64,000 nt of DNA. It comes from Candidatus Cryptobacteroides faecipullorum. Its GTDB lineage: Bacteria; Bacteroidota; Bacteroidia; Bacteroidales; UBA932. The notes under the pieces are model-generated. The model was not told the DNA's origin and ran no database searches. It saw nothing but the letters and a program-made list of their open reading frames with translations. The position numbers were made by a program, and so were the translations under genes. Numbering within the stretch: position 1 is the first letter of the stretch; the number at the start of each line of letters is the position of its first letter. Of the stretch, positions 1-9,115 are shown piece after piece. The DNA lies in NCBI GenBank assembly GCA_017694885.1, contig JADIMH010000012.1, positions 40,979 to 104,978 on the forward strand, given 5' to 3'.

Positions 1-451
1 ATCCGTCGGGCCTTACGCTCGCCATGGCTCCTTCTATCCAGACCCTGGTCTCATTTATCATGTCCTCGTCATTCAGGATATAGGCCAGGTTGCCATAGCC
101 TTTAAGCCAATACGGGACTTCTTCCCATCCATGATCCCCTCCGTCCGAAAGCCATGCATTACCTTCTTTCTCAAGCCATGCGCTTATTTCTCCGAGATGA
201 CCCGTAAGTCCGTCCCTCTGCAGTTCGAGATATTTTCTGACCCATCCTTCCGGCTGTACGTCCCCGACAGGCAGTTTGATGAAATTAAGAGGACGGAGCG
301 GAGCCCTGTCCGATACATAATTCACGTTTGTCTGAGAGATGTCCGGTCTGTCCACTACCGTCACCTCCATTTGTCCGTTCACGGATGAACATGCATTGAG
401 CACCGGGACTGCGGAGCATAAGAATAAAATTGACAGATTCCTTATATTCAT
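1..451 (-). CDS. Secreted GH127/DUF1680-like glycoside hydrolase, lipoprotein, N-terminal part
   Basis: The gene is cut by the left window edge; 150 residues are visible. The start is the ATG at 451, giving a hydrophobic signal ending in a lipobox-like L-N-A-C near residue 20, so the product is probably a lipoprotein. After about 45 residues comes a stretch typical of the DUF1680/GH127 group (beta-L-arabinofuranosidase type): PEGWVRKYLELQRDGLTGHL, then a W-E-E-V-P-Y-W-L-K-G-Y-G segment and E-T-R-x-W-I-E-G. These form the first helices of an (alpha/alpha) barrel. The catalytic part lies outside the window. The gene is the last visible one of the rhamnosidase operon, 28 bases downstream of the GH78 gene. 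L-arabinofuranosidase activity is inferred from family resemblance only. Confidence 0.72.
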   Translation of the reverse strand, partial: MNIRNLSILFLCSAVPVLNACSSVNGQMEVTVVDRPDISQTNVNYVSDRAPLRPLNFIKLPVGDVQPEGWVRKYLELQRDGLTGHLGEISAWLEKEGNAWLSDGGDHGWEEVPYWLKGYGNLAYILNDEDMINETRVWIEGAMASVRPDG

Positions 452-479
452 AATAATATCCAATTATTTTCAAGTGCGG

Positions 480-3284
480 CTATGGATGGAGTTCGGATAC
501 GAAATTCCAGTTTCCCGAACCTATCCTGTATACAGAATAACCCGGCTCATCGCGCAGGAACTCGGCCTTTCCGGAGACTTCCACGGCCGTTCCCGCGGCA
601 GAAGGCACCCATATCTCGGCAGATGTATTTGCCGGCAAAGTCACATTCCATTCGAACTTTCCGTCTTCCTTCTTTTCCCAGACACTGCCGATCCGCCCTC
701 TCACCGAATCGTAAGAAGCCTCCACACGGTCCAGTCCTTCCACCGGATACGGCTTCATTTCAAGACGGCTGAAGGCAACGGCACCGGGAGCCGTCTTTAT
801 GCCTGCCAGATCCTCATAGAACCATATGAGCAGGTCTCCGAGCAGCATGACATGGTTGGCTGAATTCATTGCAGGATCCGCAGTATCGCCATTCCACAGC
901 TCCCAGATGGTCGTAGCCCCGTGTTCTACCATATATCCCCAGCTCGGATAACCGGTATTCGTAGCCAGGCGCAATGCCAGATCCGCCCTCCCGTATCCGG
1001 TAAGTGTCCTCATCAGATGGCAGATGCCTATGACTCCTGTACTGACATGACCGTTGAAATCATTTACGGTCTTGTCTACGATATGCCTGAATACGGTTTC
1101 CTCATATCCTTCCGGCACAAGCCCGTATACTAAAGAAAGCAGGTTGGCCGTGACGGTGTTGTTCCCGTACCACATGTCATTCCCGGAGGCATCCCTGTTC
1201 TGGAACTCTTCGTTATAGGCTTTTCTGACCTCTGAAGCCAGATCCCGGTAGCCTTCAATGTCGGCTTCGTGTCCCGCAATGACGGCGAAACGCTCCATAA
1301 CCCCCAGGAGATAATAGTATGTAGCTGTACTCAGAAGCCTGCCGTCCGTCTTCCTGGCAGGATCTTGGGAATGTATAAGCTCAGGGGATTCCGGAGGCAT
1401 GCACCAGTCTCCGTATGTATCATTAAGGATTATCCCGTCCGACATATGGTCGGAAGCCATCATATCCATCCATTTTTTCATCGAAGGATAGTGTCTTTTT
1501 ATCGGTTCCGCGTTGCCGTAGCGCTCATAAAGCATAAGGGCAATGTTGAAATAGGCGCTCGGCCAGGTCACATCATTATTGTAAAGCTGCCAGAAGTTGG
1601 GACATACGTCCGAGATTGCCCCGTCTTCCCTCTGGGTTTCCTCTATATCCTGCAGCCATTTGGCGTATAGCAGATTATTGTCAAAGACATAGCTTTCTCC
1701 GAAAGCTCCCGTAGTCCTGTCTCCAAGCCACCCGAGCCTTTCGTCCCTCTGCGGGCAGTCGGTAGGCATGCCGTGATAGTTGCCCCTGATTCCCCAAGTA
1801 GCATTTCCGTATATGCGGTCTATCATGGAATCCGAAGTGGAGAATGTCCCTGAAAAAGGCATCATGTCGTAGATCACTTCTCCGACAAAATCATCCTTGT
1901 CCGGTTTCTCCGGGCAGCCTGTCACTTCTACATACCTGAACCCATGAAAGACGAACGAAGGCCTCCAGACGAATTCCATGCCGTTCCCGATAAAGACATC
2001 GGTACTTGCCGCCGACCTGAGATTTGCAGTATAAAGGGAGCCGTCAGGATTCAAAAGTTCTGCAAAACGGAGACGGACTTCCTGGCCGGAAGGGACTTTT
2101 CCGGACATTCTTATCCATCCTACCATATTCTGCCCCATGTCAAGAATGTATTTTCCGGGCTCCGTCTCCGTAACGGAAACCGGTTTCACAGTATGCATGA
2201 CCTTGATCGGAGGATTCGGCTGGGCTTTCAGCCTTCCCGAAGGGGCGTCGACGATACTTGCAGCCATCCATCTCGCCTTCATGTCTTCCGATGATTTCCC
2301 GAAGAATTCAGGTTCCGACCACCCCGGCATCTCTTTTCTGGAATCATACTCTTCACCGTCATAGTAATTGTTGGCCCTCACCGGTCCGTCTGCGGAAACC
2401 GCCCAGGTATCGTCGCTCACGACTGACTGTACGGTACCGTCCTCATATGTGATTTCAAGCCGGGCAAGAAGTTTCGGATAACCGAAATGCCTGAGTCCGG
2501 GGTTCCTCGGCGCGAAATACAGTCCGTTCCCGACTGCTGCTCCGAGAGTATTCAGCCCAGCCGGTTCAAGAAGAGATGTAACATCAAAAGTATTGTAATA
2601 CACTGACTTGTCATAGTCGCTGACTACAGGGGAATGCACCTGGTCTCCGATGCGCCTTCCATTGACATATGCTTCGTACATACCCAGACCGCTGATATAA
2701 AGCACGGCCCTGTCGATTCCGGAATCGCCCCGGCTTCCGCCGGAAACCGTAAAATCCTTTCTGAAGTATCTGGCGGCAAGCCTGGTGTTTCCGCCCTCCG
2801 CCTTTTCGCCCTCTGCACATTCATCAAACCCTATCCACTGCGCCTTCCAGTCATTCGCGGAAAGCAGGGCCATTGTCCACCGGGCAACAGGAGACCATCC
2901 TGTCCTGCCGGCGTTTGTCTTTACCTGCACCCTCCAGTAACAGGTCTCTCCACTTGCCAAAGGTTTTCCTTCATACGGAATATATACCGTTTCTGAAGAC
3001 TTTACCCATCCCGAGTCCCACTTGTCGGCTTTCCCGGACAGGATATCCTCCTCGGATGAACCCGCCTGGATGCGGTATGCCGTCTGCATGACACCGCTCC
3101 CGTCGGAATCCAGCATCCAGCTCAGGAAGACGCCGTCGTTCCCTATCCCAACAGGGTCAGCCATCATGTTGCACTTCAATCCGACGGCAAAGACATCCGG
3201 AGCCTTTGCCGGAAGGACGGTCGGAAACATCGCCGCAATGACAAGCGTCAGGACCGATGCCATGATATTCACTTTCGTTTTCAT
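480..3284 (-). CDS. Alpha-L-rhamnosidase, GH78 (934 aa)
   Basis: A secreted GH78 enzyme expected to hydrolyse terminal alpha-L-rhamnose from plant or bacterial glycans in the periplasm or at the surface. Residues 1-26 are a Sec signal (ending LPAKA). The order is as in the family: an N-terminal Ig-like domain (around 35-140), the Bac_rhamnosid_N sandwich (around 180-340), a second sandwich, then the (alpha/alpha)6 barrel from about 480. The barrel carries the GH78 signature DCPQRDERLGWLGD near 505-520, with the acidic residues of the active site, and the second acidic motif TTIWELWNG near 795. A C-terminal beta domain closes the protein. The length is normal for full-size GH78. It lies 13 bases after another GH78 gene in one operon; the two are clearly different paralogues, suggesting different linkages. 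Confidence 0.93.
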   Translation of the reverse strand: MKTKVNIMASVLTLVIAAMFPTVLPAKAPDVFAVGLKCNMMADPVGIGNDGVFLSWMLDSDGSGVMQTAYRIQAGSSEEDILSGKADKWDSGWVKSSETVYIPYEGKPLASGETCYWRVQVKTNAGRTGWSPVARWTMALLSANDWKAQWIGFDECAEGEKAEGGNTRLAARYFRKDFTVSGGSRGDSGIDRAVLYISGLGMYEAYVNGRRIGDQVHSPVVSDYDKSVYYNTFDVTSLLEPAGLNTLGAAVGNGLYFAPRNPGLRHFGYPKLLARLEITYEDGTVQSVVSDDTWAVSADGPVRANNYYDGEEYDSRKEMPGWSEPEFFGKSSEDMKARWMAASIVDAPSGRLKAQPNPPIKVMHTVKPVSVTETEPGKYILDMGQNMVGWIRMSGKVPSGQEVRLRFAELLNPDGSLYTANLRSAASTDVFIGNGMEFVWRPSFVFHGFRYVEVTGCPEKPDKDDFVGEVIYDMMPFSGTFSTSDSMIDRIYGNATWGIRGNYHGMPTDCPQRDERLGWLGDRTTGAFGESYVFDNNLLYAKWLQDIEETQREDGAISDVCPNFWQLYNNDVTWPSAYFNIALMLYERYGNAEPIKRHYPSMKKWMDMMASDHMSDGIILNDTYGDWCMPPESPELIHSQDPARKTDGRLLSTATYYYLLGVMERFAVIAGHEADIEGYRDLASEVRKAYNEEFQNRDASGNDMWYGNNTVTANLLSLVYGLVPEGYEETVFRHIVDKTVNDFNGHVSTGVIGICHLMRTLTGYGRADLALRLATNTGYPSWGYMVEHGATTIWELWNGDTADPAMNSANHVMLLGDLLIWFYEDLAGIKTAPGAVAFSRLEMKPYPVEGLDRVEASYDSVRGRIGSVWEKKEDGKFEWNVTLPANTSAEIWVPSAAGTAVEVSGKAEFLRDEPGYSVYRIGSGNWNFVSELHP

Positions 3285-3297
3285 ACGAATACAAGTT

Positions 3298-5961
3298 TTA
3301 TAATGTTATGTCTATTTCCCATCTTCCGGCCGGAATCTCCATAATGCAGGTTCCTTCAGGCGTCTTTTCGGTTTTCAGTCCGGCGCATCTTGCCGACCTT
3401 GCCACAACGGTAAGGGTAGCCGATGTGTTGGACGGAACCGTAACCGTATAGGCTACCCGGCCGCCTTTCCTTTTCCATGAAGACGTCACTATCCCGTCAG
3501 GAGCCATGTGCGAAGCCTCGAAATATTCGAGACCGTCCACGAACGCCGGCTTCAAGATGATATGCCTGAAGCCCGGCCGTGCAGGATCAGGCCTGATTCC
3601 TCCGAGAGCCTTGAAAAACCACGCACCGATCTCTCCGAACATCATATGGTTGTCCGAAATGTCCCTGGTCGCTTCCAGATTCCAGTTTTCAAGAAGAGTC
3701 GTCGCCCCGTTCACTATCCACCAGCCCCATGACGGGTAGGTATCCTGAGTAGCCACCTTATAGGCCGCCTCGGCATATCCGTTCTCGCTCAAGGCATTCA
3801 GGACGGCCTTGGCGCCCAATACGCCGCAATCTATATGATAGTCCGTCTCGGCCACTTTCGCGGCAAGAGCCGCCGCCGTCTTCGGCCTGATGTCATCAGG
3901 AACCACTCCCCACAGAAGAGGTACGCTCAGCTCGGTCTGTGTTCCGGAAGCGTAAATGCCGGTTTCAGGATCGAGGTACTTCCCGTTTATGGCGTTTTTG
4001 ATATTCTCTGCAAGTGCAGAATAATGGGCGCAGTCCTCTTCTTTTCCGAGCAGGGCCGCGGCTCTGGCAAGAATAGAGGCATCAGTATAGAAATAAACTG
4101 ACGATGTCAGTTCCTTCGAAGAGCCTGATCTGACAGGAACCCAGTCTCCGCGTCCGTACGAGGTCAGATGCCCCGGGCTGCGTCTGTCGACATAATCCAC
4201 ATATCGTTTTATGTTTCCGTAACAGTCTTCAAGAGGTCTGATATCTCCGTAAAACAGATACAGGTTCCATGGTATGATCGCTATGGTGCTGGTCCAGTCA
4301 AGGCCGTTGTCTGTCCCGTATCCCCATCCTCCGGTAGGTATTATGTCGGGAAGGACCCCGTTCGGCTGCTGTTCGTCCCGATGGTCGGCAAGCCATTTTT
4401 CATAGACTGTGATCCCGTCGAAGTTGTAAAGCGCGGTCTCTATCGCCAGATGTCCGTCACCCGTCCAGCCGTTCTTTTCCCTCTGCGGGCAATCGGTAGG
4501 ATACCCCATCAGATTCGACAGATATGCCATATTGGTAGCTTTCCAAAGCCTTTCGATAAGATCATATGAAGAACGCAGTTCTCCAGCAACGTCCACATCG
4601 CTGTGCATGAAAAAAGCCGTAAGGGCAGTATCGGGAATCTCCATTGGCCGGTCCGTAACCAGTTCCACGTAGCGGAATCCCTTATAGTTGAATTTCGGCA
4701 TGAACTCGTCCGTACCCTTACCGCTGAGAACCACCACATCAGTCTGAAAGACATCATCAGCGGTCTTCGGCCGGAAATACACATCTATGTTCGACAGGTC
4801 GGCATGTCCGTCTTCATGGAGGCGTTCGGAATGTATGAGACGGACGGTCGCACCTTCTTCTCCGCCGAGTCTGAGGCGTGTCACTCCCGACATGTTCTGC
4901 CCGAAGTCGAAAAGTACGCTCCTGTCATCCAGTCTGCGGACACTTACGGGCCTGTATTCGGTCACATTCCTTATCGGGACAGTCTGCTGTGCCGTTATAT
5001 GCCGGGACGGGGCGCTGCGGTACCGGACTCCCTGCCAGGATGAATCATCGAAGCCGGCATCCGCCCATCCGTCCTGTTCCAGACGTGCATCATAGTGTTC
5101 CGAAGTATAGATGCTGTTGAACCGCAGAGGGCCGGCAGATGTTTTCCAGTCCAGATCGGTTTTTACCACTTCGCCGGTCCCGTCCTCATATTCGATCCTC
5201 AGGTCGAGGCAGAAAGCAGGACGGTTGCGCCACGGTGCGTTGTCGAAATCCCATACTGCCCCGGACTGGTGGTTGTACCATCCGTTTCCGAGCAGGACCC
5301 CGGCGGCATTGCCTCCTTCCTTCAGACAGTCCGTAACATCATATGTGACATAAAGTATCCTCCTGTCGAATCTGGTATACATAGGATCCAGTCTGTGATC
5401 CCCTACCTTCTCTCCGTTGATATACAGTTCATACAGGCCGCCTACGGCGACATACGCCCTGGCGGACCTGACCGCCTTGGCTATAGTGAATTCTTTCCTG
5501 AAATAAGGAGCGGGCCCGTATTCCCTGTCATGTCCGTCGCTGATCCAGCATCCCTGCCAGTTTTCCACGGACATCATTCCGGTTTCGAAAAAGGACACAT
5601 CGGACTCGACGGCCGTCTGGTCTTCGTCCCATGAGGTCACCTTCCAGAAGTACCTTGTAAACGGAGCGAGGTTTTCTCCTGAATATCTGACCAGCGTGGC
5701 ATCCGATTCGACAATGCCCGAATTCCACATATCCCCCCTGAACGAAGCGACATCGGCCGAATCGGTCCCGACAATCACCTGATAACCTGTCTGTTTCCTT
5801 ATTCCGTCCGGGAGCCTCCATGTAAACCGGGGAGACGGGGAGTCGATCCCCAGCGGCGTCTCCAGATGCTCGCAGCGCATCATTGAAATCCCGTTGCCTT
5901 TTCCCTGCGCCAGGGATACGGAAAGGGTTGCAACCAATAATAAAAGCCAATGTCTTATCAT
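3298..5961 (-). CDS. Alpha-L-rhamnosidase, GH78 (887 aa)
   Basis: The second full-length GH78 enzyme of the operon. The start at 5961 gives a short Sec signal (MIRHWLLLLVATLSVSLAQG). An Ig-like domain follows, including C-E-H-L-E-T-P-L-G-I-D and P-R-F-T-W, which are standard at the front of GH78 proteins. The Bac_rhamnosid_N domain and the catalytic barrel come next. The catalytic signature appears as TDCPQREKNGWTGDGHLAIE near 488-507, and the late acidic motif as TTLLENWN near 757. Both acidic positions expected in GH78 are present. Spacing is 13 bases to the GH106 gene upstream and 13 to the GH78 gene downstream, so co-transcription is likely. The sugar released is inferred to be L-rhamnose; the aglycone cannot be read from sequence. 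Confidence 0.93.
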   Translation of the reverse strand: MIRHWLLLLVATLSVSLAQGKGNGISMMRCEHLETPLGIDSPSPRFTWRLPDGIRKQTGYQVIVGTDSADVASFRGDMWNSGIVESDATLVRYSGENLAPFTRYFWKVTSWDEDQTAVESDVSFFETGMMSVENWQGCWISDGHDREYGPAPYFRKEFTIAKAVRSARAYVAVGGLYELYINGEKVGDHRLDPMYTRFDRRILYVTYDVTDCLKEGGNAAGVLLGNGWYNHQSGAVWDFDNAPWRNRPAFCLDLRIEYEDGTGEVVKTDLDWKTSAGPLRFNSIYTSEHYDARLEQDGWADAGFDDSSWQGVRYRSAPSRHITAQQTVPIRNVTEYRPVSVRRLDDRSVLFDFGQNMSGVTRLRLGGEEGATVRLIHSERLHEDGHADLSNIDVYFRPKTADDVFQTDVVVLSGKGTDEFMPKFNYKGFRYVELVTDRPMEIPDTALTAFFMHSDVDVAGELRSSYDLIERLWKATNMAYLSNLMGYPTDCPQREKNGWTGDGHLAIETALYNFDGITVYEKWLADHRDEQQPNGVLPDIIPTGGWGYGTDNGLDWTSTIAIIPWNLYLFYGDIRPLEDCYGNIKRYVDYVDRRSPGHLTSYGRGDWVPVRSGSSKELTSSVYFYTDASILARAAALLGKEEDCAHYSALAENIKNAINGKYLDPETGIYASGTQTELSVPLLWGVVPDDIRPKTAAALAAKVAETDYHIDCGVLGAKAVLNALSENGYAEAAYKVATQDTYPSWGWWIVNGATTLLENWNLEATRDISDNHMMFGEIGAWFFKALGGIRPDPARPGFRHIILKPAFVDGLEYFEASHMAPDGIVTSSWKRKGGRVAYTVTVPSNTSATLTVVARSARCAGLKTEKTPEGTCIMEIPAGRWEIDITL

Positions 5962-5974
5962 ATTTCCAGCAAGT

Positions 5975-8900
5975 TTATTCCAATACGTATTTCTTCAGGA
6001 AAACCGGTCCGAGAAGTCCGGAAGACTGAAGCGGGGAGTCCGGTCCGTAAGGGTTTATGTTGGTCCATGCGGTCCTTTCCCCTTCCGGAAGCGAAGCTTC
6101 CCCGACAAGCCTGTTCATCCAGTTGTTCACCACATGCACCTCGATTTCATTTCTGCCGTTTTCCAGGCAGTCGGTGACATCCACTTCGTAAGGATATGTC
6201 CACACTCCTCCGGCATATTCTCCGTTGACCTTGACCTTGGCCATCACCATGACATTCCCCAGATCGAGGACATACCTTTCACCCTTGCAGGCGCTTTTTC
6301 TTACCTTGAGTTCCGTTCTGTATACGCCGGTGCCCGAATAATACCGTATCTCCGGATCTTCCGATACGGACCAGTCATCCAGAGAATCAAGTTCAAGCCC
6401 GGGTCCGCCTCCAAAAGAAAGTGTCCACGGCCCTTCCACAGGCACCTTGTCTTCCTGTCTGCAAATATAAGAAACTCCGGCACCTTTCCTTAAAACAATG
6501 AAGGTACTTTCAAGCGGAGCCAGATCCAGATGTACTTCCGTCCTGCCGTCCTTTTCAACATAGGGGACATGGACTGCCTTTCCGTTTACCGGATTCCACA
6601 ACTCAGGTACAAGTCCGGAGACACGGAGTGAAATGTCCACGCTGTTGGCCGCGTCTTTCTGGTTGGAAACGAACCATATCTCCCCTTCTCCGGAAAGCGT
6701 CCTGTGTATCGACAGTATCCCGTCCTGTCCTTCCGCCATACTGAAACCGGGTCCGATACCCATATCGGAAAAAATCCGTTCCATGGATGTTCCTTCCGGA
6801 TAGACCCTACCCTTTCCGTATGCCTGAGGAGAAGGGCATCCGTCTTTCCACATGACGGAAGCCAGTTCCCGCACACGCACATCGGCATCCGGATAATTCT
6901 CCAGACTCGGGGAAGACTCCGGGGCCGGGCCTGCTACGGTCAGTCCGTCCCGGACAAGGCCTGCTATACGCGACAGGACCTCGGGACGCATAGTCTTCTG
7001 CCTCGGAAGCACCAGCACGCTGTATTCCATGCCGCTGTCGAGCACCAGCTTCCCGTCTTCCACACGGGAATGTTCCATCAGCACTTCCGCATTGATATAG
7101 TCAAAAGAATAGCCGTACGGAAGAGCAGGGTCGCATTCCCCGGTCATTTTCGGAGCATCCTCCCCGATAAAATATGCGGCATCTGCGACATACCGTCCTT
7201 GCTGCAGCATAAAATTGCACCTTTTCAGATAGGAAGTGAAAAGGTCCATATAGCTGAACCATGTATTGTTCCTGTTGAACTCGTTCCCGAACCAGGCATC
7301 CAGACCAGGTTTGCGGTCGTCCGGCTGCTGTATATAAAGATGGAGAAGCGTACTGTTGATGCCTTCCGTGAAGAACCTGTCGACCCTCTGTTTCATCATT
7401 CTGGGATAGCGGGAGAATGCCGGTCCGCCGGAAGTGCACGACTCGGCCCATATCTGCCTCTTCCCGTAAATATGTCCGCATGATGAAGCCGCCCTGTTCT
7501 CGATGTCGCCCAAAGTGCCTTCGCTCCAGAACTCGCCGGACACCTGGTCGGACTGGCCGCCATACATCAGGAACTCGCCGGGAAAACCCCAGTGGCCGTA
7601 ATTCTCGAGCCAGGTTTCAAGCCCGTGTTCATGGCAGACTTCCCTCAATCCTCCGACATATTCATATGCCACCCTGTCTGCGACAAGCCTCCTCAGATCC
7701 CAGAGGAAGCGCTCGGAAATATCCATGCTTCCGACGACTCTGCCCTGGAGCACTGGGAGGAACGGCACAGGGTCATAGCCGTATTCCTGTCTGAATGCTT
7801 CTTCCATGTCATCAGTCCAGTTGGTGCCGCCTGTCTCGTAGCTGTCCTGGACAACCACCTTGAACGTTCTCCTGTCCTGTTCCGGAATGCGTTCCAATAT
7901 CTTTCCGATATATGCATCGAAATGCGCCCTGACATGTTTCCTGCTCATCTTGTCCACTTCCAGCCCCGTCGCCTCCGGTACGGCCGGAGAATTGGTAACT
8001 CCGGTCGGGACCAGATATGCAGACATTATGCACCAATGGCCCTCAGGCACTTTCCAGACAAGCGTATCCCTTTCCACCCTGTCCGTCACATCCAGGATAT
8101 CCTGTATCCGTATAATACCTTTCCCCCCGCAGGGTTCAGCCGGCGCTTCCCACATGTATTCATCCCACATAGGCAGCGGATACTGGTACATTTTCGCCAG
8201 CGATTTCTCGGCAAACCGCTCCACGTAAGGTATTTCAGACAGCGTCAGTTCCAGTTTCCCGGCCCCTTCTTTCCCGGTCCTGAATACAAATGAAGAGCAG
8301 TCAGCGGCAGGCAAGGCGACTGTCACGGGAGCATATGGGTCAAAACCTACATTCAGGGCAGGGTTGCTCCTGTCGAACAGAAAACAGGCCGCTTTTTCCC
8401 CTCCTCCTCCGGGAACGGTTTCAAGCTCGCATTGCGTACAGACAGGAGAAAAGGCCTTCAGTACAAGGCTCCTTACAGGAAAATCCACCGAATCAAGAAG
8501 CTGTTCCACAGGCATGCCTTCCTTTTTTTCCAGAGTCCAGGTCCGCGAACGTCCGTCTGCCGCAGGATAAGCCAGCACCTTGAAAAGGACAGCATCGTCC
8601 GAAGGTGCATGCAGTCCTATTCTCCTTATTGTCCCGTTTCCTTCTACCGTCTCAGTATCGGTCCCGACATATCTCATTGCCTGATCTGGTCGCACCCAGG
8701 GTCCTCCTGACTGGCTCCAGCCCGGACTGTTGAAAATGCCGATCTCTATCCCCAGATCAGAAGCCGTCTTCAAGGCGGCTTGTGTGATGTCCCACCATTC
8801 GTCCGAAAGGAACTTCACATCGCCGTATGGGACTCCGTCCACTCCCATACTGCCCAGAAAGGCCCTGTTTATCCCGACGGACTTCATTGCGCGAAGATCC

Positions 8901-9115
8901 TTGATGACACCGTCTTTGGAAATGTTATCCGATATCCAGTACCAGTAGACAGCGGTCTGTATACTGTCCGGTATTTCCCGGAAACCCTGCTCTAAGCGTC
9001 CGATGCCGTCACCGCTCCCGGAAGCCGTAGCGGCACCTGCATCTGCGGCAGCGGAAACAGCAGCTCCGAGGCATGCCGCACAGAAAAGAAACCTTACAGG
9101 CAAACTCGATTTCAT
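5975..9115 (-). CDS. Alpha-L-rhamnosidase-like glycosidase, GH106 family (1046 aa)
   Basis: A large secreted enzyme resembling GH106, the second known alpha-L-rhamnosidase fold. Residues 1-25 are a signal peptide. The TIM-barrel region begins near residue 40 with IPDSIQTAVYWYWISDNISK and continues with G-I-E-I-G-I-F-N-S-P-G-W-S-Q-S-G-G-P-W-V, both hallmark segments of the family. A mid-protein L-E-N-Y-G-H-W-G-F-P-G-E-F segment and W-A-E-S-C-T-S-G-G-P-A-F lie in the expected catalytic half. A galactose-binding-like beta domain is seen at about 890-1046. The start codon overlaps the stop of the upstream gene (ATGA at 9112-9115), so translation is coupled. GH106 enzymes studied in Bacteroides act on rhamnogalacturonan side chains; that role here is inference. 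Confidence 0.88.
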   Translation of the reverse strand: MKSSLPVRFLFCAACLGAAVSAAADAGAATASGSGDGIGRLEQGFREIPDSIQTAVYWYWISDNISKDGVIKDLRAMKSVGINRAFLGSMGVDGVPYGDVKFLSDEWWDITQAALKTASDLGIEIGIFNSPGWSQSGGPWVRPDQAMRYVGTDTETVEGNGTIRRIGLHAPSDDAVLFKVLAYPAADGRSRTWTLEKKEGMPVEQLLDSVDFPVRSLVLKAFSPVCTQCELETVPGGGGEKAACFLFDRSNPALNVGFDPYAPVTVALPAADCSSFVFRTGKEGAGKLELTLSEIPYVERFAEKSLAKMYQYPLPMWDEYMWEAPAEPCGGKGIIRIQDILDVTDRVERDTLVWKVPEGHWCIMSAYLVPTGVTNSPAVPEATGLEVDKMSRKHVRAHFDAYIGKILERIPEQDRRTFKVVVQDSYETGGTNWTDDMEEAFRQEYGYDPVPFLPVLQGRVVGSMDISERFLWDLRRLVADRVAYEYVGGLREVCHEHGLETWLENYGHWGFPGEFLMYGGQSDQVSGEFWSEGTLGDIENRAASSCGHIYGKRQIWAESCTSGGPAFSRYPRMMKQRVDRFFTEGINSTLLHLYIQQPDDRKPGLDAWFGNEFNRNNTWFSYMDLFTSYLKRCNFMLQQGRYVADAAYFIGEDAPKMTGECDPALPYGYSFDYINAEVLMEHSRVEDGKLVLDSGMEYSVLVLPRQKTMRPEVLSRIAGLVRDGLTVAGPAPESSPSLENYPDADVRVRELASVMWKDGCPSPQAYGKGRVYPEGTSMERIFSDMGIGPGFSMAEGQDGILSIHRTLSGEGEIWFVSNQKDAANSVDISLRVSGLVPELWNPVNGKAVHVPYVEKDGRTEVHLDLAPLESTFIVLRKGAGVSYICRQEDKVPVEGPWTLSFGGGPGLELDSLDDWSVSEDPEIRYYSGTGVYRTELKVRKSACKGERYVLDLGNVMVMAKVKVNGEYAGGVWTYPYEVDVTDCLENGRNEIEVHVVNNWMNRLVGEASLPEGERTAWTNINPYGPDSPLQSSGLLGPVFLKKYVLE